From NCBI RefSeq assembly GCF_041435195.1, contig NZ_CP108106.1, forward strand, positions 6,177,501 to 6,241,500: DNA of 64,000 bases, in the 5' to 3' direction. The stretch comes from Streptomyces sp. NBC_00224. GTDB lineage: Bacteria > Actinomycetota > Actinomycetes > Streptomycetales > Streptomycetaceae. The first letter of the stretch is position 1; every line of letters starts with the position of its first letter. Below the pieces are notes generated by a model. It ran no database searches and had not been told where the DNA came from. It saw nothing but the letters and a program-made list of their open reading frames with translations. This document shows positions 1 through 9,774 of the stretch, piece by piece. The translations under genes and the position numbers were made by a program.

Positions 1-52
1 GCCGGGACAGCGTGTGAACGTGGCGTAGTTCTTCCCCACCCCGCCCCTAGGG

Positions 53-104
53 GGTGGGGGCGCGGGGAACTGCGCGACCAGCCCCCACCGGCCCGCAGGC
101 GAAG
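53..104 (+). repeat. Intergenic GC-rich repeat, copy 1
   Basis: Contains the core GCGCGGGGAACTGCGCGA (60-77) followed by ACCAGCCCCCACCGGCCCGCA. The same block recurs near 34.8, 37.0, 37.1 and 41.7 kb, and in diverged form near 9.8 and 25.3 kb. Here it lies just 3' of the chitinase gene. It is GC-rich enough to form a strong hairpin and may end transcription. Confidence 0.75.
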
Positions 105-159
105 GGTGACACCGGGGGACGGGGACGGGCCGCCCGCCCGGTGCCGTACCAGGAGCGGG

Positions 160-2019
<1,860 letters not shown>

Positions 2020-2076
2020 GGGAAGCTCCCGAGTGAGGTCCGACGGGTGTGGGGGTGGGACCCTGCTCCGCCCGGT

Positions 2077-2108
2077 GAGCACACGGTGTCGAGGAGCACA
2101 CGGTGTCG
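2077..2108 (-). repeat. 15-bp direct repeat in the chitinase 5' leader
   Basis: GAGCACACGGTGTCG occurs at 2077-2091 and again at 2094-2108, separated by 2 bp, inside the roughly 110-nt predicted untranslated leader of chiC. Confidence 0.7.
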
Positions 2109-2135
2109 GTGGCACGCTCACACAGCAGTGCCGTG

Positions 2136-2164
2136 AGCGTAGAAAGGTCTGTACCAACCGTCAA
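2136..2164 (-). promoter_or_regulatory. chiC promoter (-35 TTGACG, -10 TACGCT)
   Basis: Read on the minus strand, TTGACG (2159-2164) and TACGCT (2136-2141) are separated by exactly 17 bp, a good match to a housekeeping-sigma promoter. The predicted start site is near 2128, leaving about 110 nt before the TTG codon. Confidence 0.75.
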
Positions 2165-2179
2165 GAGGTCCAGACCAAC
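2145..2179 (-). promoter_or_regulatory. Paired DasR-like operators over the chiC promoter
   Basis: AGGTCTGTACCAAC (2145-2158) and AGGTCCAGACCAAC (2166-2179) are direct repeats that flank and overlap the -35 box. Each resembles the DasR-responsive element (consensus around TGGTCTAGACCA), and paired 12-bp repeats of this type are known in Streptomyces chitinase promoters. DasR is a GntR-family repressor released by glucosamine-6-phosphate. The assignment is by motif only. Confidence 0.75.
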
Positions 2180-2194
2180 GGCCGGAAGCCACCT

Positions 2195-2839
2195 CTAGAC
2201 ACCCAACTCCTGTGCCAGTACGGCCGCTTGGACCCGGCTGCGCAGCTCCAGCTTCCCCAGCAACCGGCTGACATGGGTCTTCACCGTGGCCTCCGCCATC
2301 GCAAGGCGCCCCGCGATCTCGGCGTTCGACAGACCCTCGCCCAGGCACGAAAGCACCTCCCGCTCGCGGCGGGTCAGCGCGTCCAGGGCGGCCGGCGGCA
2401 CGGCGGGCGCCTTGGCCGCCGGAGCCGCGAACTCCGCGATCAGCCGGCGGGTGACGGCCGGGGCGATCAGCCCCTCGCCGCGCGCCACCGTCCGTACCGC
2501 CTCGATCAGGTCCCTCGCCTCGGTGTTCTTCAGCAGGAACCCCGCCGCGCCCGCGCGCAGCGCCCCGAAGACGTACTCGTCGAGGTCGAACGTCGTCAGG
2601 ACCAGCACATCGGCCAGTTGCTCCGCGACCACCTGACGGGTCGCCGACACCCCGTCGAGCCGGGGCATCTGCACATCCATGAGCACCAGGTCCGGGCGCA
2701 GTTCGCGGGCCAGCCGCACCGCCTCCTCGCCGTCGGCGGCCTCCCCGGCCACCTCGATGTCCGGGGCACTGCCCAGGATCAGGACCAGACCGGCCCGTAC
2801 CGACGACTGGTCCTCCGCGACCAGCACCCGGATCGTCAT
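2195..2839 (-). CDS. chiR: NarL/LuxR-family response regulator (ChiR type)
   Basis: DNA-binding partner of the histidine kinase encoded just upstream. 214 aa. The receiver domain (about 3-120) has the phospho-acceptor Asp55 in LVLMD, the switch Thr in VLTTFD and the conserved Lys in FLLKN. The LuxR-type helix-turn-helix (about 150-212) contains LTRREREVLSCLGEGLSNAEIA. Its ATG overlaps the kinase stop codon (ATGA), so the two are translationally coupled. Position immediately before the chitinase gene suggests control of chitinase, as reported for ChiS/ChiR. The target is inferred from position. Confidence 0.9.
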   Translation of the reverse strand: MTIRVLVAEDQSSVRAGLVLILGSAPDIEVAGEAADGEEAVRLARELRPDLVLMDVQMPRLDGVSATRQVVAEQLADVLVLTTFDLDEYVFGALRAGAAGFLLKNTEARDLIEAVRTVARGEGLIAPAVTRRLIAEFAAPAAKAPAVPPAALDALTRREREVLSCLGEGLSNAEIAGRLAMAEATVKTHVSRLLGKLELRSRVQAAVLAQELGV

Positions 2840-4029
2840 GTGGTCGACTCGCTTTCCTTGATGGGCAGTTCGGCCCGGACCCGCCAGATCTTGGCGCCGT
2901 CCTCGTCCGGCTCGGGGCCGGACTCGAAGCTCCCGCCGAGCAGCACGGCCCGCTCCCGCATCCCGACCAGACCCGCGCCCGAGCCCGGCGCGCGCGGCCC
3001 CGGACGCTCACCGTACGGGCTGGTCACCCGGACCGTCAGCGCCCGCCCGGTGTGCGCGAGCGCCGCCGTGACCGTGCCGGGCGAGGCGTGCTTGAGGGCG
3101 TTGGTCAGCGACTCCTGGACGATCCGGTACGCGGCCAGCTCGACCGGGGCGGGCAGCGCGGTCCCCTCGGGCCGGGTGTCGTCGAGGGCGAAGTCGAGCC
3201 CGCTGGACGCCCCGTTCGTACGGGCCTGGGCGATCAGCGCGTCGAGCCCGGCCAGCGTGGGCGCCGCGGCCGGGGCGCGCCCGGCGCCGCTGTCGCGCAG
3301 CAGCCCGATCAGCCGGCGCATCTCCGCGAGCCCGTCCACGCTGTTCGCGCGGATCACGGTGAGCGCCTGGCGGGTGGTGGCCGGGTCGTCGAGGGAGAGC
3401 GCGGCGGTGGAGTGGATGGCGATCGCCGAGAGGTGGTTGGCGACCATGTCGTGCAGTTCGCGGGCCATCCGGGCGCGCTCGGCCACCACCGCCTGGGTGC
3501 GGTCGACCTCGGCGAGCAGCGCGGTCTGTTCGGCGCGCAGGGTCGCCGCGTCGGCGGCGTCGCGGTGGTTGCGCACCAGCGCGCCGGTGGTGGCGGGCGC
3601 GAACGAGACCAGTCCGGTGATCAGGCCGATCAGCAGCGCCTCGGGCTTGTGCAGCCAGGCCACGAAGCCGATGGCAACGCCCACCGAGATCAGCCCGGTG
3701 GTGACGGGGATGCGGCGGGCGGCGGCCGGGGTGCCGTACAGGACGGCCGCGTAGACCAGATCCGTGAACATCAGGACCGTCACCACGTTGCCGAGCGTGA
3801 ACTGGTCCGCGACGATCGCGAAGGTGCCGGTGACCAGGGCGAACCGCGGGGCGGTCCGGCGTACGAGTTCGAGGGCGGCCGTCACGGCCAGCGGCAGCAG
3901 CACCCAGGCGCCGCCGAACGGATGCCCGCCCTGGGTGTGCAGCCCGAGCGCCCAGCCCGCCACGCCGGTCAGCAGGCCGACGACGGCGATGATCACGTCA
4001 TGGCGGTGCGGGCGGGGAAAACGTTTCAC
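2836..4029 (-). CDS. chiS: Sensor histidine kinase, HisKA_3 type (ChiS type)
   Basis: Membrane kinase of the pair with the downstream NarL-type regulator. About 397 aa from the GTG at 4027-4029, which is preceded by a GGGA. A second GTG at 4044 is possible, and the frame stays open further upstream without coding character. About five hydrophobic segments (residues 13-145) form a membrane sensor without a large external loop. The dimerisation helix follows with ARMARELHDMVANHL (phospho-His about 193), and a C-terminal HATPase domain has ESLTNALKHA and GAGLVGMRERA. The short loops suggest sensing within or near the membrane. The signal is unknown from sequence. Confidence 0.85.
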   Translation of the reverse strand: MKRFPRPHRHDVIIAVVGLLTGVAGWALGLHTQGGHPFGGAWVLLPLAVTAALELVRRTAPRFALVTGTFAIVADQFTLGNVVTVLMFTDLVYAAVLYGTPAAARRIPVTTGLISVGVAIGFVAWLHKPEALLIGLITGLVSFAPATTGALVRNHRDAADAATLRAEQTALLAEVDRTQAVVAERARMARELHDMVANHLSAIAIHSTAALSLDDPATTRQALTVIRANSVDGLAEMRRLIGLLRDSGAGRAPAAAPTLAGLDALIAQARTNGASSGLDFALDDTRPEGTALPAPVELAAYRIVQESLTNALKHASPGTVTAALAHTGRALTVRVTSPYGERPGPRAPGSGAGLVGMRERAVLLGGSFESGPEPDEDGAKIWRVRAELPIKESESTT

Positions 4030-4042
4030 GTTCCCATGAAAC
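4023..4042. promoter_or_regulatory. Inverted repeat GTTTCA-N8-TGAAAC at the kinase start
   Basis: GTTTCA (4023-4028) and TGAAAC (4037-4042) form a perfect inverted repeat with an 8-bp spacer, straddling the predicted GTG start of the chiS-type kinase. It is AT-richer than its surroundings and has the size of a dimeric regulator site. Confidence 0.45.
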
Positions 4043-4190
4043 ACGGGGCCGGGGGCCCGGGCCTCCACGTGCGGGGCGATCCCGCGCTCGATCGAATACG
4101 CCGAAGGATGCAGTGCCGTTTCCTCACTGCCGACGACGAGCGGGCCCGATCGCGGGCCGACGCTGGAAGGGAGTCCGAACGAGGAGCTCG

Positions 4191-4218
4191 GGAAACGGGA
4201 AACGGGAAACGGAGAACG
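4191..4218 (+). repeat. Heptad tandem repeat before a membrane-protein gene
   Basis: Three GGAAACG units followed by a diverged GAGAACG lie just before the GTG at 4228. They may include the ribosome binding region. Confidence 0.6.
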
Positions 4219-4227
4219 GGGTACGCC

Positions 4228-4788
4228 GTGATCGTCACACTGATCGTCATCTGCGAGGTCGGCTTCTGGGTGCTGCTGGCCGGGGGCCTGGCGCTGCGCT
4301 ACTTCGCGAAGATGCCCAGGACGTCGGTGGCGGTCCTGCTCTGTGAGCCGCTGCTCGAAGTGCTGCTCCTCGTCGTCACCGTGATCGACCTCAAGAACGG
4401 CGCCGAGCCGGACTGGAAGCATGGCCTCGCCGCCGTCTACATCGGGTTCTCGGTGGCGATGGGCCACTCCATGGTGAAGTGGGGCGACGCCTGGTTCGCC
4501 CACCGCTTCGCGGGCGGGCCGCGCCCCGCCAAGGCCCCGGCGGGCGGCGCGGCCCGCGCGGTCCACGAGTGGAAGACCGCCGGGCGCTGGGTGCTCGCCG
4601 CCGCGCTCGCGATCGGGCTGCTCCAGGGCGGCATCTGGTACGTGGGCGGCGACGGGGACGTCGCCTCCCTGCGGATGTGGCAGCAGCGGATGCTGTGGCT
4701 GATCGGCATCAACCTGGTCATCGCGCTGAGCTACACGCTGTTCCCCAAGCGGGTGGAGGCGGCGCGGTCGCGCAAGAGGTTGTTCTAG
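4228..4788 (+). CDS. Conserved four-helix membrane protein of unknown function
   Basis: 186 aa from GTG 4228, preceded by an ACGGGG purine run. Four hydrophobic segments are visible: IVTLIVICEVGFWVLLAGGL near the start, VAVLLCEPLLEVLLLVVTVI, a central pair near AAVYIGFSVAMG after a DLKNGAEPDWKHG motif, and WLIGINLVIALSYTLF near the end. The C-terminus is basic (RVEAARSRKRLF), so probably cytoplasmic. It is transcribed divergently from the chitinase two-component system. I recognise no catalytic motif. It looks like a conserved streptomycete integral membrane protein. Confidence 0.75.
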   Translation: MIVTLIVICEVGFWVLLAGGLALRYFAKMPRTSVAVLLCEPLLEVLLLVVTVIDLKNGAEPDWKHGLAAVYIGFSVAMGHSMVKWGDAWFAHRFAGGPRPAKAPAGGAARAVHEWKTAGRWVLAAALAIGLLQGGIWYVGGDGDVASLRMWQQRMLWLIGINLVIALSYTLFPKRVEAARSRKRLF

Positions 4789-4848
4789 CCCCCACCCCGC
4801 CCCTTCCCGAAAGCCCTCGAACGCCGGGCAGGCTGAACCCCGCAGACG

Positions 4849-5421
4849 TCAGCGCTCGCCGCCGGGTACCCACAGCACGTCCCCGGTCTCCACGTTCGCC
4901 GTCCGCGCGAGGATGAACAGCAGGTCCGACAGCCGGTTCAGATACGTGGCGGTCAGCGGATTCATCGTCTCGCCGTGCACCTCCAGCGCCGCCCACGTCG
5001 AGCGCTCGGCGCGGCGGACCACCGTGCACGCCTGGTGCAGCAGCGCCGCGCCCGGGGTGCCGCCCGGCAGGATGAAGCTGCGGAGCTTCTCCAGCCGCTC
5101 GTTGAACCGGTCGCAGTCCGCCTCAAGGCGGTCCACGTAGAACTGCTCGACCCGCAGCGGCGGGTACTTGGGGTCCTCGACCACCGGCGTGGACAGATCC
5201 GCCCCCACGTCGAACAGGTCGTTCTGGACCCGGGTGAGGACCTGCACGACCTCCTCCTCCAGACCGCCCAGCGCGATCGCCGTGCCGATCACCGCGTTCG
5301 CCTCGTTGGTGTCCGCGTACGCCGAGATCCGCAGATCCGTCTTGGGCGTACGGCTCATGTCGCCCAGGGCCGTGGTGCCCTTGTCGCCGGTACGGGTGTA
5401 GATGCGCGTCAGATTGACCAT
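4849..5421 (-). CDS. Cob(I)alamin adenosyltransferase, PduO type
   Basis: Transfers the adenosyl group of ATP to cob(I)alamin to make coenzyme B12, needed by the acyl-CoA mutase encoded at 35.3 kb. 190 aa, normal family length. The N-terminal ATP-binding signature TRTGDKGTTALG, the conserved DTNEANAVIG helix, and the C-terminal CTVVRRAERSTWAA and NRLSDLLFILAR motifs are all present, with the active-site Arg residues intact. The gene stands alone on the minus strand. A -10 hexamer 6 nt from the ATG and no ribosome binding site suggest a leaderless mRNA. Confidence 0.95.
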   Translation of the reverse strand: MVNLTRIYTRTGDKGTTALGDMSRTPKTDLRISAYADTNEANAVIGTAIALGGLEEEVVQVLTRVQNDLFDVGADLSTPVVEDPKYPPLRVEQFYVDRLEADCDRFNERLEKLRSFILPGGTPGAALLHQACTVVRRAERSTWAALEVHGETMNPLTATYLNRLSDLLFILARTANVETGDVLWVPGGER

Positions 5422-5427
5422 GGGGTC

Positions 5428-5455
5428 AGCCTAGCCACGGACATTCCCGGCCCAA
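5428..5455 (-). promoter_or_regulatory. Predicted leaderless promoter of the adenosyltransferase gene
   Basis: Minus strand TTGGGC (5450-5455), 16 bp, TAGGCT (5428-5433), then only 6 nt to the ATG at 5421. Transcription would start at or next to the start codon. No Shine-Dalgarno sequence is present. Confidence 0.5.
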
Positions 5456-5646
5456 GCCCGCCCAAGTACGCGGTACGGGACGACCGGTGGGGACCGCCGG
5501 GCCCCTCCGTGAGACGCCGCTCACCCGTCTTGGTGTGATGTCCGTCATCTGAGACGTGACGCGCATCTCTTACGGCTCCCAAGATGCCTCACGGCCGATA
5601 GCCTCCGCCGGAGAGCCGTATCAGTAAGCCGTCAAAGGGGTGTGAA

Positions 5647-6495
5647 GTGGCCAGGAAGCTCGCCGTCATCGGGGCCGGACTCATGGGTTCGGGCATCGCG
5701 CAGGTCTCGGCCCAGGCGGGCTGGGACGTGGTGCTGCGCGACGTCACCGACGCGGCGCTGGCCCGTGGCACCGACGGCATCAAGGCCTCGTACGACAAGT
5801 TCGTGAGCAAGGGCAAGCTGGCCGCCGAGGACGCGGAGGCCGCGCTCGCCCGCATCACCACCACGACCGACCTGGACGCGGCCGCCGACGTGGACATCGT
5901 CGTCGAGGCCGTCTTCGAGAAGCTGGAGGTCAAGCACGACATCTTCCGTACGCTCGACAAGATCGTGCGTCCGGACGCCGTGCTCGCCTCCAACACCTCC
6001 GCCATCCCGATCACCAAGATCGCGGCGGCCACCGAGAACCCCGAGCGGGTCGTCGGCGTCCACTTCTTCTCGCCGGTCCCGATGATGCAGCTCTGCGAGC
6101 TGGTGCGCGGCTACAAGACGAGCGACGAAACCCTGGCCACCGCCCGGGAGTTCGCCGAGTCCGTCGGCAAGACCTGCATCGTCGTCAACCGCGACGTCGC
6201 CGGTTTCGTCACCACCCGGCTGATCTCGGCGCTCGTCGTCGAGGCGGCCAAGCTGTACGAGTCGGGCGTGGCCACCGCCGAGGACATCGACCTCGCCTGC
6301 AAGCTGGGCTTCGGTCACGCGATGGGCCCGCTGGCCACCGCCGACCTCACCGGCGTGGACATCCTGCTCCACGCCACCAGCAACATCTACACCGAGTCCC
6401 AGGACGAGAAGTTCGCGCCGCCGGAGCTGATGCGCCGGATGGTTGACGCGGGTGACATCGGCCGCAAGAGCGGGCAGGGCTTCTACAAGCACTGA
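5647..6495 (+). CDS. 3-hydroxybutyryl-CoA dehydrogenase
   Basis: NAD(P)-dependent interconversion of acetoacetyl-CoA and 3-hydroxybutyryl-CoA, a step toward butyryl-CoA and crotonyl-CoA metabolism. 282 aa, the usual single-function length. The Rossmann motif GAGLMGSGIAQ sits at the N-terminus. LASNTSAIPIT and the catalytic His in VGVHFFSPVPMMQL follow. The C-terminal dimerisation domain has LGFGHAMGPLATADLTGVD. Start GTG 5647 has AAAGGGG upstream. The thiolase at 23 kb and the IcmA mutase at 35 kb act in connected acyl-CoA steps. Confidence 0.95.
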   Translation: MARKLAVIGAGLMGSGIAQVSAQAGWDVVLRDVTDAALARGTDGIKASYDKFVSKGKLAAEDAEAALARITTTTDLDAAADVDIVVEAVFEKLEVKHDIFRTLDKIVRPDAVLASNTSAIPITKIAAATENPERVVGVHFFSPVPMMQLCELVRGYKTSDETLATAREFAESVGKTCIVVNRDVAGFVTTRLISALVVEAAKLYESGVATAEDIDLACKLGFGHAMGPLATADLTGVDILLHATSNIYTESQDEKFAPPELMRRMVDAGDIGRKSGQGFYKH

Positions 6496-6527
6496 TTGAC
6501 GCACCCTCACCTCCCCTCGCCCCGGAA

Positions 6528-6543
6528 TCACTCCATGGGGTGA
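6528..6543. promoter_or_regulatory. Near-perfect palindrome TCACTCCA/TGGGGTGA
   Basis: Sixteen bases with 7 of 8 pairs complementary, between the dehydrogenase stop and the STAS gene. A second inverted repeat, ACAGAC (6563-6568) with GTCTGT (6584-6589), follows. Either could be an operator or leader hairpin for the STAS gene. Confidence 0.3.
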
Positions 6544-6654
6544 ATTAGGTATCGGTTCGCTTACAGACGGCAACTTCCCTGCGGTCTGTGCAGTCAGTTG
6601 GTGCAGTAAGAGACGACAGGCAGACAGGCATACGGAGCACTCCGGGGAGTACAT

Positions 6655-6978
6655 ATGCACATCAGGGGCGACCACGTCGAGCTGGTCGTCGGGGGCCGCC
6701 TCGACGTCCGCAGCGCGGCGGACGCCCGTACGGTCCTGCACTCGGCCGTCGACGACGGAGCCGGCGATCTGGTGCTCGACCTGACCGAGCTGGACTCCTG
6801 GGATGCCACGGGCCTCGGCGTGATCATGGGCGCCCACCGGCGGGCCGGCCGCTGCGGCCGGCGGCTCGTGCTGCGGGGCGTGCCGCCCCAGATGCAGCGC
6901 CTGCTGGTGGCGACCCGGCTGCACCGCATCCTCGCCATCGAGGGCGGCATCGCCGCGGAGGCGCTGCCGCGCGTGTGA
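6655..6978 (+). CDS. STAS-domain protein, anti-sigma factor antagonist-like
   Basis: 107 aa, a single STAS domain, the fold of SpoIIAA/RsbV/BldG proteins that bind anti-sigma kinases. The usual phosphorylation loop D-S-[ST]-G is here WDATGLGVIMG: the position of the phosphorylated Ser is Ala, followed by Thr. If the alignment holds, the protein cannot be switched by the usual Ser phosphorylation, though the Thr might serve. GGGGAG precedes the ATG by a few bases. No partner kinase gene lies next to it. It could also be a STAS module with another ligand. Confidence 0.8.
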   Translation: MHIRGDHVELVVGGRLDVRSAADARTVLHSAVDDGAGDLVLDLTELDSWDATGLGVIMGAHRRAGRCGRRLVLRGVPPQMQRLLVATRLHRILAIEGGIAAEALPRV

Positions 6979-7103
6979 GCGTGCGCGGCGCCACCGCCGT
7001 ACGAGGCTCGTACGGCCCACTTGAGCACGACCTGTGCGGCACTTGTGCAGGTGATGTGGAATCCGGTCCTCCGCACGCAATCCTCACCGGACTGTGACGC
7101 TCT

Positions 7104-7124
7104 GGGCGGGGTGGCACCCCGCCC
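7104..7124 (+). terminator. Hairpin terminator after the STAS gene
   Basis: GGGCGGGGT and ACCCCGCCC form a perfect 9-bp stem with a 3-nt loop, 125 nt after the STAS stop codon and before the next gene. There is no U-rich tail, which is common in this genus. Confidence 0.6.
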
Positions 7125-7264
7125 GTTCGGAGATACTGGGCGAAGGTTTAGGGTGCGGTCTCCCGCCGGTCGACATCCCTGCGGCGGGTACCGGACCAGA
7201 ACGACAGCGCAGTGCGTAGCGGCCGGGGGGAAGGTTACGCAGGCGCATCTGGGGGGCTTTCACC

Positions 7265-9724
7265 ATGAACCCGATGGACACCCGGGGACCGGACGAGTTC
7301 GATCACGAGCAGGGCGGACCGGGCACCGGCGCGGGCGCCGCCGCACCGCGCAAGGAGCGCGACCGCGACGCCGTCACCCCCGAGCTCGGAGCGCGCGCCG
7401 CCGCACTCGCGCGCACGGTCCAGCTCGTCTCGGGCGACTTCCTGCTCACCGTCAACCCCGTCGACGGCAGCGAGATCGAGGCCTGCCCGCCCGGCGAGAT
7501 ACCCGGCCGCCCCGAACGCCAGTCCGCCGCCGAACGCACCGACCGGGAACGGGCGCTCAAGCCGCCGGTGCCCGCCGGGCCCGCTTCGCCCGCGCCGGTC
7601 CTCCTGGAGCGCGGCGAGGAGCGCGAGCGACTGGTGCGCCTGCTCGGCCGGGGCCGCTCGGTACGGCTCACCGGGCCCGCCGGATCCGGGCGCACGGTCC
7701 TGCTCGACGCGGTGGCCGCCGACTGCGCCCGGCTCGCGCCCGACGGCGTCGTCCGCCTCAGCGGCCACCGCCGCACCCCCCAGGAACTGCTGCACGAGCT
7801 GTACGCCACGGTGTACCGCGCCCCGCTGCACCGGCCCGACCGGGCCGGGCTGCACGACCGGGTACGCGAGATCGGCGCGGTCGTCCTCGTCGACGACCTG
7901 GAGTTCGGCGGCGCCGCCCTCGAAGAGCTGCTCGCCGCGGCCCCCGAATGCGCCTTCCTGCTCGCCGCGACGCCCGAGGTGGCCGCGCCGCCCGCCGAGT
8001 CGCACCTCGAAGAGGTCTTCCTGACCGGGCTCGGGCGCAGCGCCTCCCTCGAACTCCTTGAGCAGGCCGTGGACCGGCCGCTCAGCGACGACGAGGCCAA
8101 CTGGGCGGGCGACCTCTGGTTCGAGTCGGAGGGCCTGCCGCTGCGGTTCGTCCAGGCGGGCTCGCTGCTGCGGCAGCGCGACGGGCTGCGCGGCGAGGGC
8201 GTCCCGCGCGACGAGTTCGGGCTGCCGGTCGACGAGCCCTCCGACGTCTCCGTCTTCTCGGCCGAGGGCCGCGAAGTGCCGCTGCCGTCGCTCGGCGAGG
8301 GCGCCGCACCCGCCGCGCCGCTCGCGGCCCGGCTCGGCCAGGCTTCCCGGGAGACCCTGCGGTTCGCCGTCGCGCTCGGCGGCGAGGTGCCGCACCAGGC
8401 GCATCTGCCCGCGCTCGTCGGGGACACCCACGCGGACGCCGCGCTCGGCGAACTGCTCGGCTGCGGGCTGCTCTCCCCGGTCGGTACGCGCTACCGGCTC
8501 GCGGCGGGCGTACTCACCCAGCTGGAGGCGGCCGGGTACGGGGAGGGCGCGGGGGAGCGGGCGCACACCGCCGCCCAGCACTACGCCTGGTGGACCGGGC
8601 ACCCCTCGGTCACGCCCGAGCGGGCGGCGGCCGAGGCGGACGCGGTCCTCGCGGCCCTGGGCGCGCTGGTCCCCGGCGGCGACCCCGCGCACCCCGCCAC
8701 GGCCGTCAAGCTCGCCCGCAGCGCGGCGCCCGCGTTCGCGGCCGGGCTGCACTGGGGGGCGTGGGAGCGTGCCCTGCGGATCGGCTCGGCCGCCGCCCGC
8801 CTCACCGGCGAGGTGGCGGAAGAGGCCTACTTCCACCACGAACTGGGCGTCCTGGCACTCTGCGCCGGAAACGTGGACCGCGCCCGTGCCGAACTGGAGG
8901 CGTCCATCGGCCTCAAGGGCGCGCTCTCCGACAAGCGGGGCACGGTCGCGGGGCGCCGCGCGCTGGCCCTGGTCGAGGACCGCTCGGGCGGCCCGGTGGT
9001 CTCCGGCGGCCGCACCCCGTCCGGCGACGAGGTCCCCGCCGCGCGCTACGAGGAGTCCCAGTCGCCCCCGGCCGGCGTCCCCACCCCGGACGCCACCCCC
9101 ACCGTGCTGATCCCCGGCGCGACGCCCCCGACGGCGAAGCGGACGCTCTTCACCGGCACGCGTCGCAACCTGGTGGCGGCGGGCGCGGGGGCGGTGCTCG
9201 CGGCGGTCCTGGGCACGGTGGTGACGCTGAGCGCGACGTCCGGCTCCGATGCGCCCGGCGACAAGGTCGAGCAGCAGCAGTCGGCGAACGAGGGGGGTGC
9301 CGAGGAGGGCCTCCCGGCGGACACGCCCACGCCGGAGTCCCCGCCCCGGTCCGGGGACGCTCCCGCGACCCCGACGACCCCGAGGCCGGGCACCCCGGGA
9401 ACGACCCCGTCGTCCCCGCCCAGCCCGTCGTCCCCGACTACGCCTTCGGGGAGGCCGTCTACGCCGTCGGGCAAGCCGTCGGGGCCGTCGACGTCGCCGG
9501 GTGGGCCGAAGCCGTCGGTTCCGGGGCACCCGTCGCCGACGACCAAGCCGTCGGCGACGAAGCCGCCGAGCCCGACGTCGTCGCCGCCGACTCCGACCAG
9601 TCCCGCACCGACGCCGACCGCGTCCACGCCGACGACCACGGGCGGCTCGTCCGGCGGCACGCCCCCGACCAACAGCGCGTCGGGCCCCACAACCCCAAGC
9701 CCGGCGGCGTCGCCTACGACGTAG
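7265..9724 (+). CDS. P-loop NTPase-like protein with transmembrane helix and Pro/Thr/Ser-rich tail
   Basis: 819 aa. Residues about 112-330 resemble a STAND/AAA-type ATPase: the Walker A-like GPAGSGRT (about 137-144) has Arg where Lys is normal, and VVLVDDLEF looks like Walker B. An Ala/Leu-rich helical region with a TPR-like stretch (EEAYFHHELGVLALCAGNVDRARAELEASIGL) follows to about 590. A single transmembrane segment NLVAAGAGAVLAAVLGTVV near 640 precedes about 150 residues of Pro, Thr and Ser that are probably outside the cell. The function is unknown. The architecture links a cytoplasmic nucleotide-binding module to a cell-wall-spanning tail. It lies between the STAS gene and nucS. Confidence 0.8.
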   Translation: MNPMDTRGPDEFDHEQGGPGTGAGAAAPRKERDRDAVTPELGARAAALARTVQLVSGDFLLTVNPVDGSEIEACPPGEIPGRPERQSAAERTDRERALKPPVPAGPASPAPVLLERGEERERLVRLLGRGRSVRLTGPAGSGRTVLLDAVAADCARLAPDGVVRLSGHRRTPQELLHELYATVYRAPLHRPDRAGLHDRVREIGAVVLVDDLEFGGAALEELLAAAPECAFLLAATPEVAAPPAESHLEEVFLTGLGRSASLELLEQAVDRPLSDDEANWAGDLWFESEGLPLRFVQAGSLLRQRDGLRGEGVPRDEFGLPVDEPSDVSVFSAEGREVPLPSLGEGAAPAAPLAARLGQASRETLRFAVALGGEVPHQAHLPALVGDTHADAALGELLGCGLLSPVGTRYRLAAGVLTQLEAAGYGEGAGERAHTAAQHYAWWTGHPSVTPERAAAEADAVLAALGALVPGGDPAHPATAVKLARSAAPAFAAGLHWGAWERALRIGSAAARLTGEVAEEAYFHHELGVLALCAGNVDRARAELEASIGLKGALSDKRGTVAGRRALALVEDRSGGPVVSGGRTPSGDEVPAARYEESQSPPAGVPTPDATPTVLIPGATPPTAKRTLFTGTRRNLVAAGAGAVLAAVLGTVVTLSATSGSDAPGDKVEQQQSANEGGAEEGLPADTPTPESPPRSGDAPATPTTPRPGTPGTTPSSPPSPSSPTTPSGRPSTPSGKPSGPSTSPGGPKPSVPGHPSPTTKPSATKPPSPTSSPPTPTSPAPTPTASTPTTTGGSSGGTPPTNSASGPTTPSPAASPTT

Positions 9725-9774
9725 GCCCCGCCCCGCCCCTTCCCTAAAGCCCTGGGCGGGCGGCCGGGGGCTTC

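Noticed and set aside
7141..7190. SigB-type promoter (GGGTAC) before the P-loop gene
   Set aside because: GGGTAC is present, but no GNNT element falls at the required 14-16 bp spacing.
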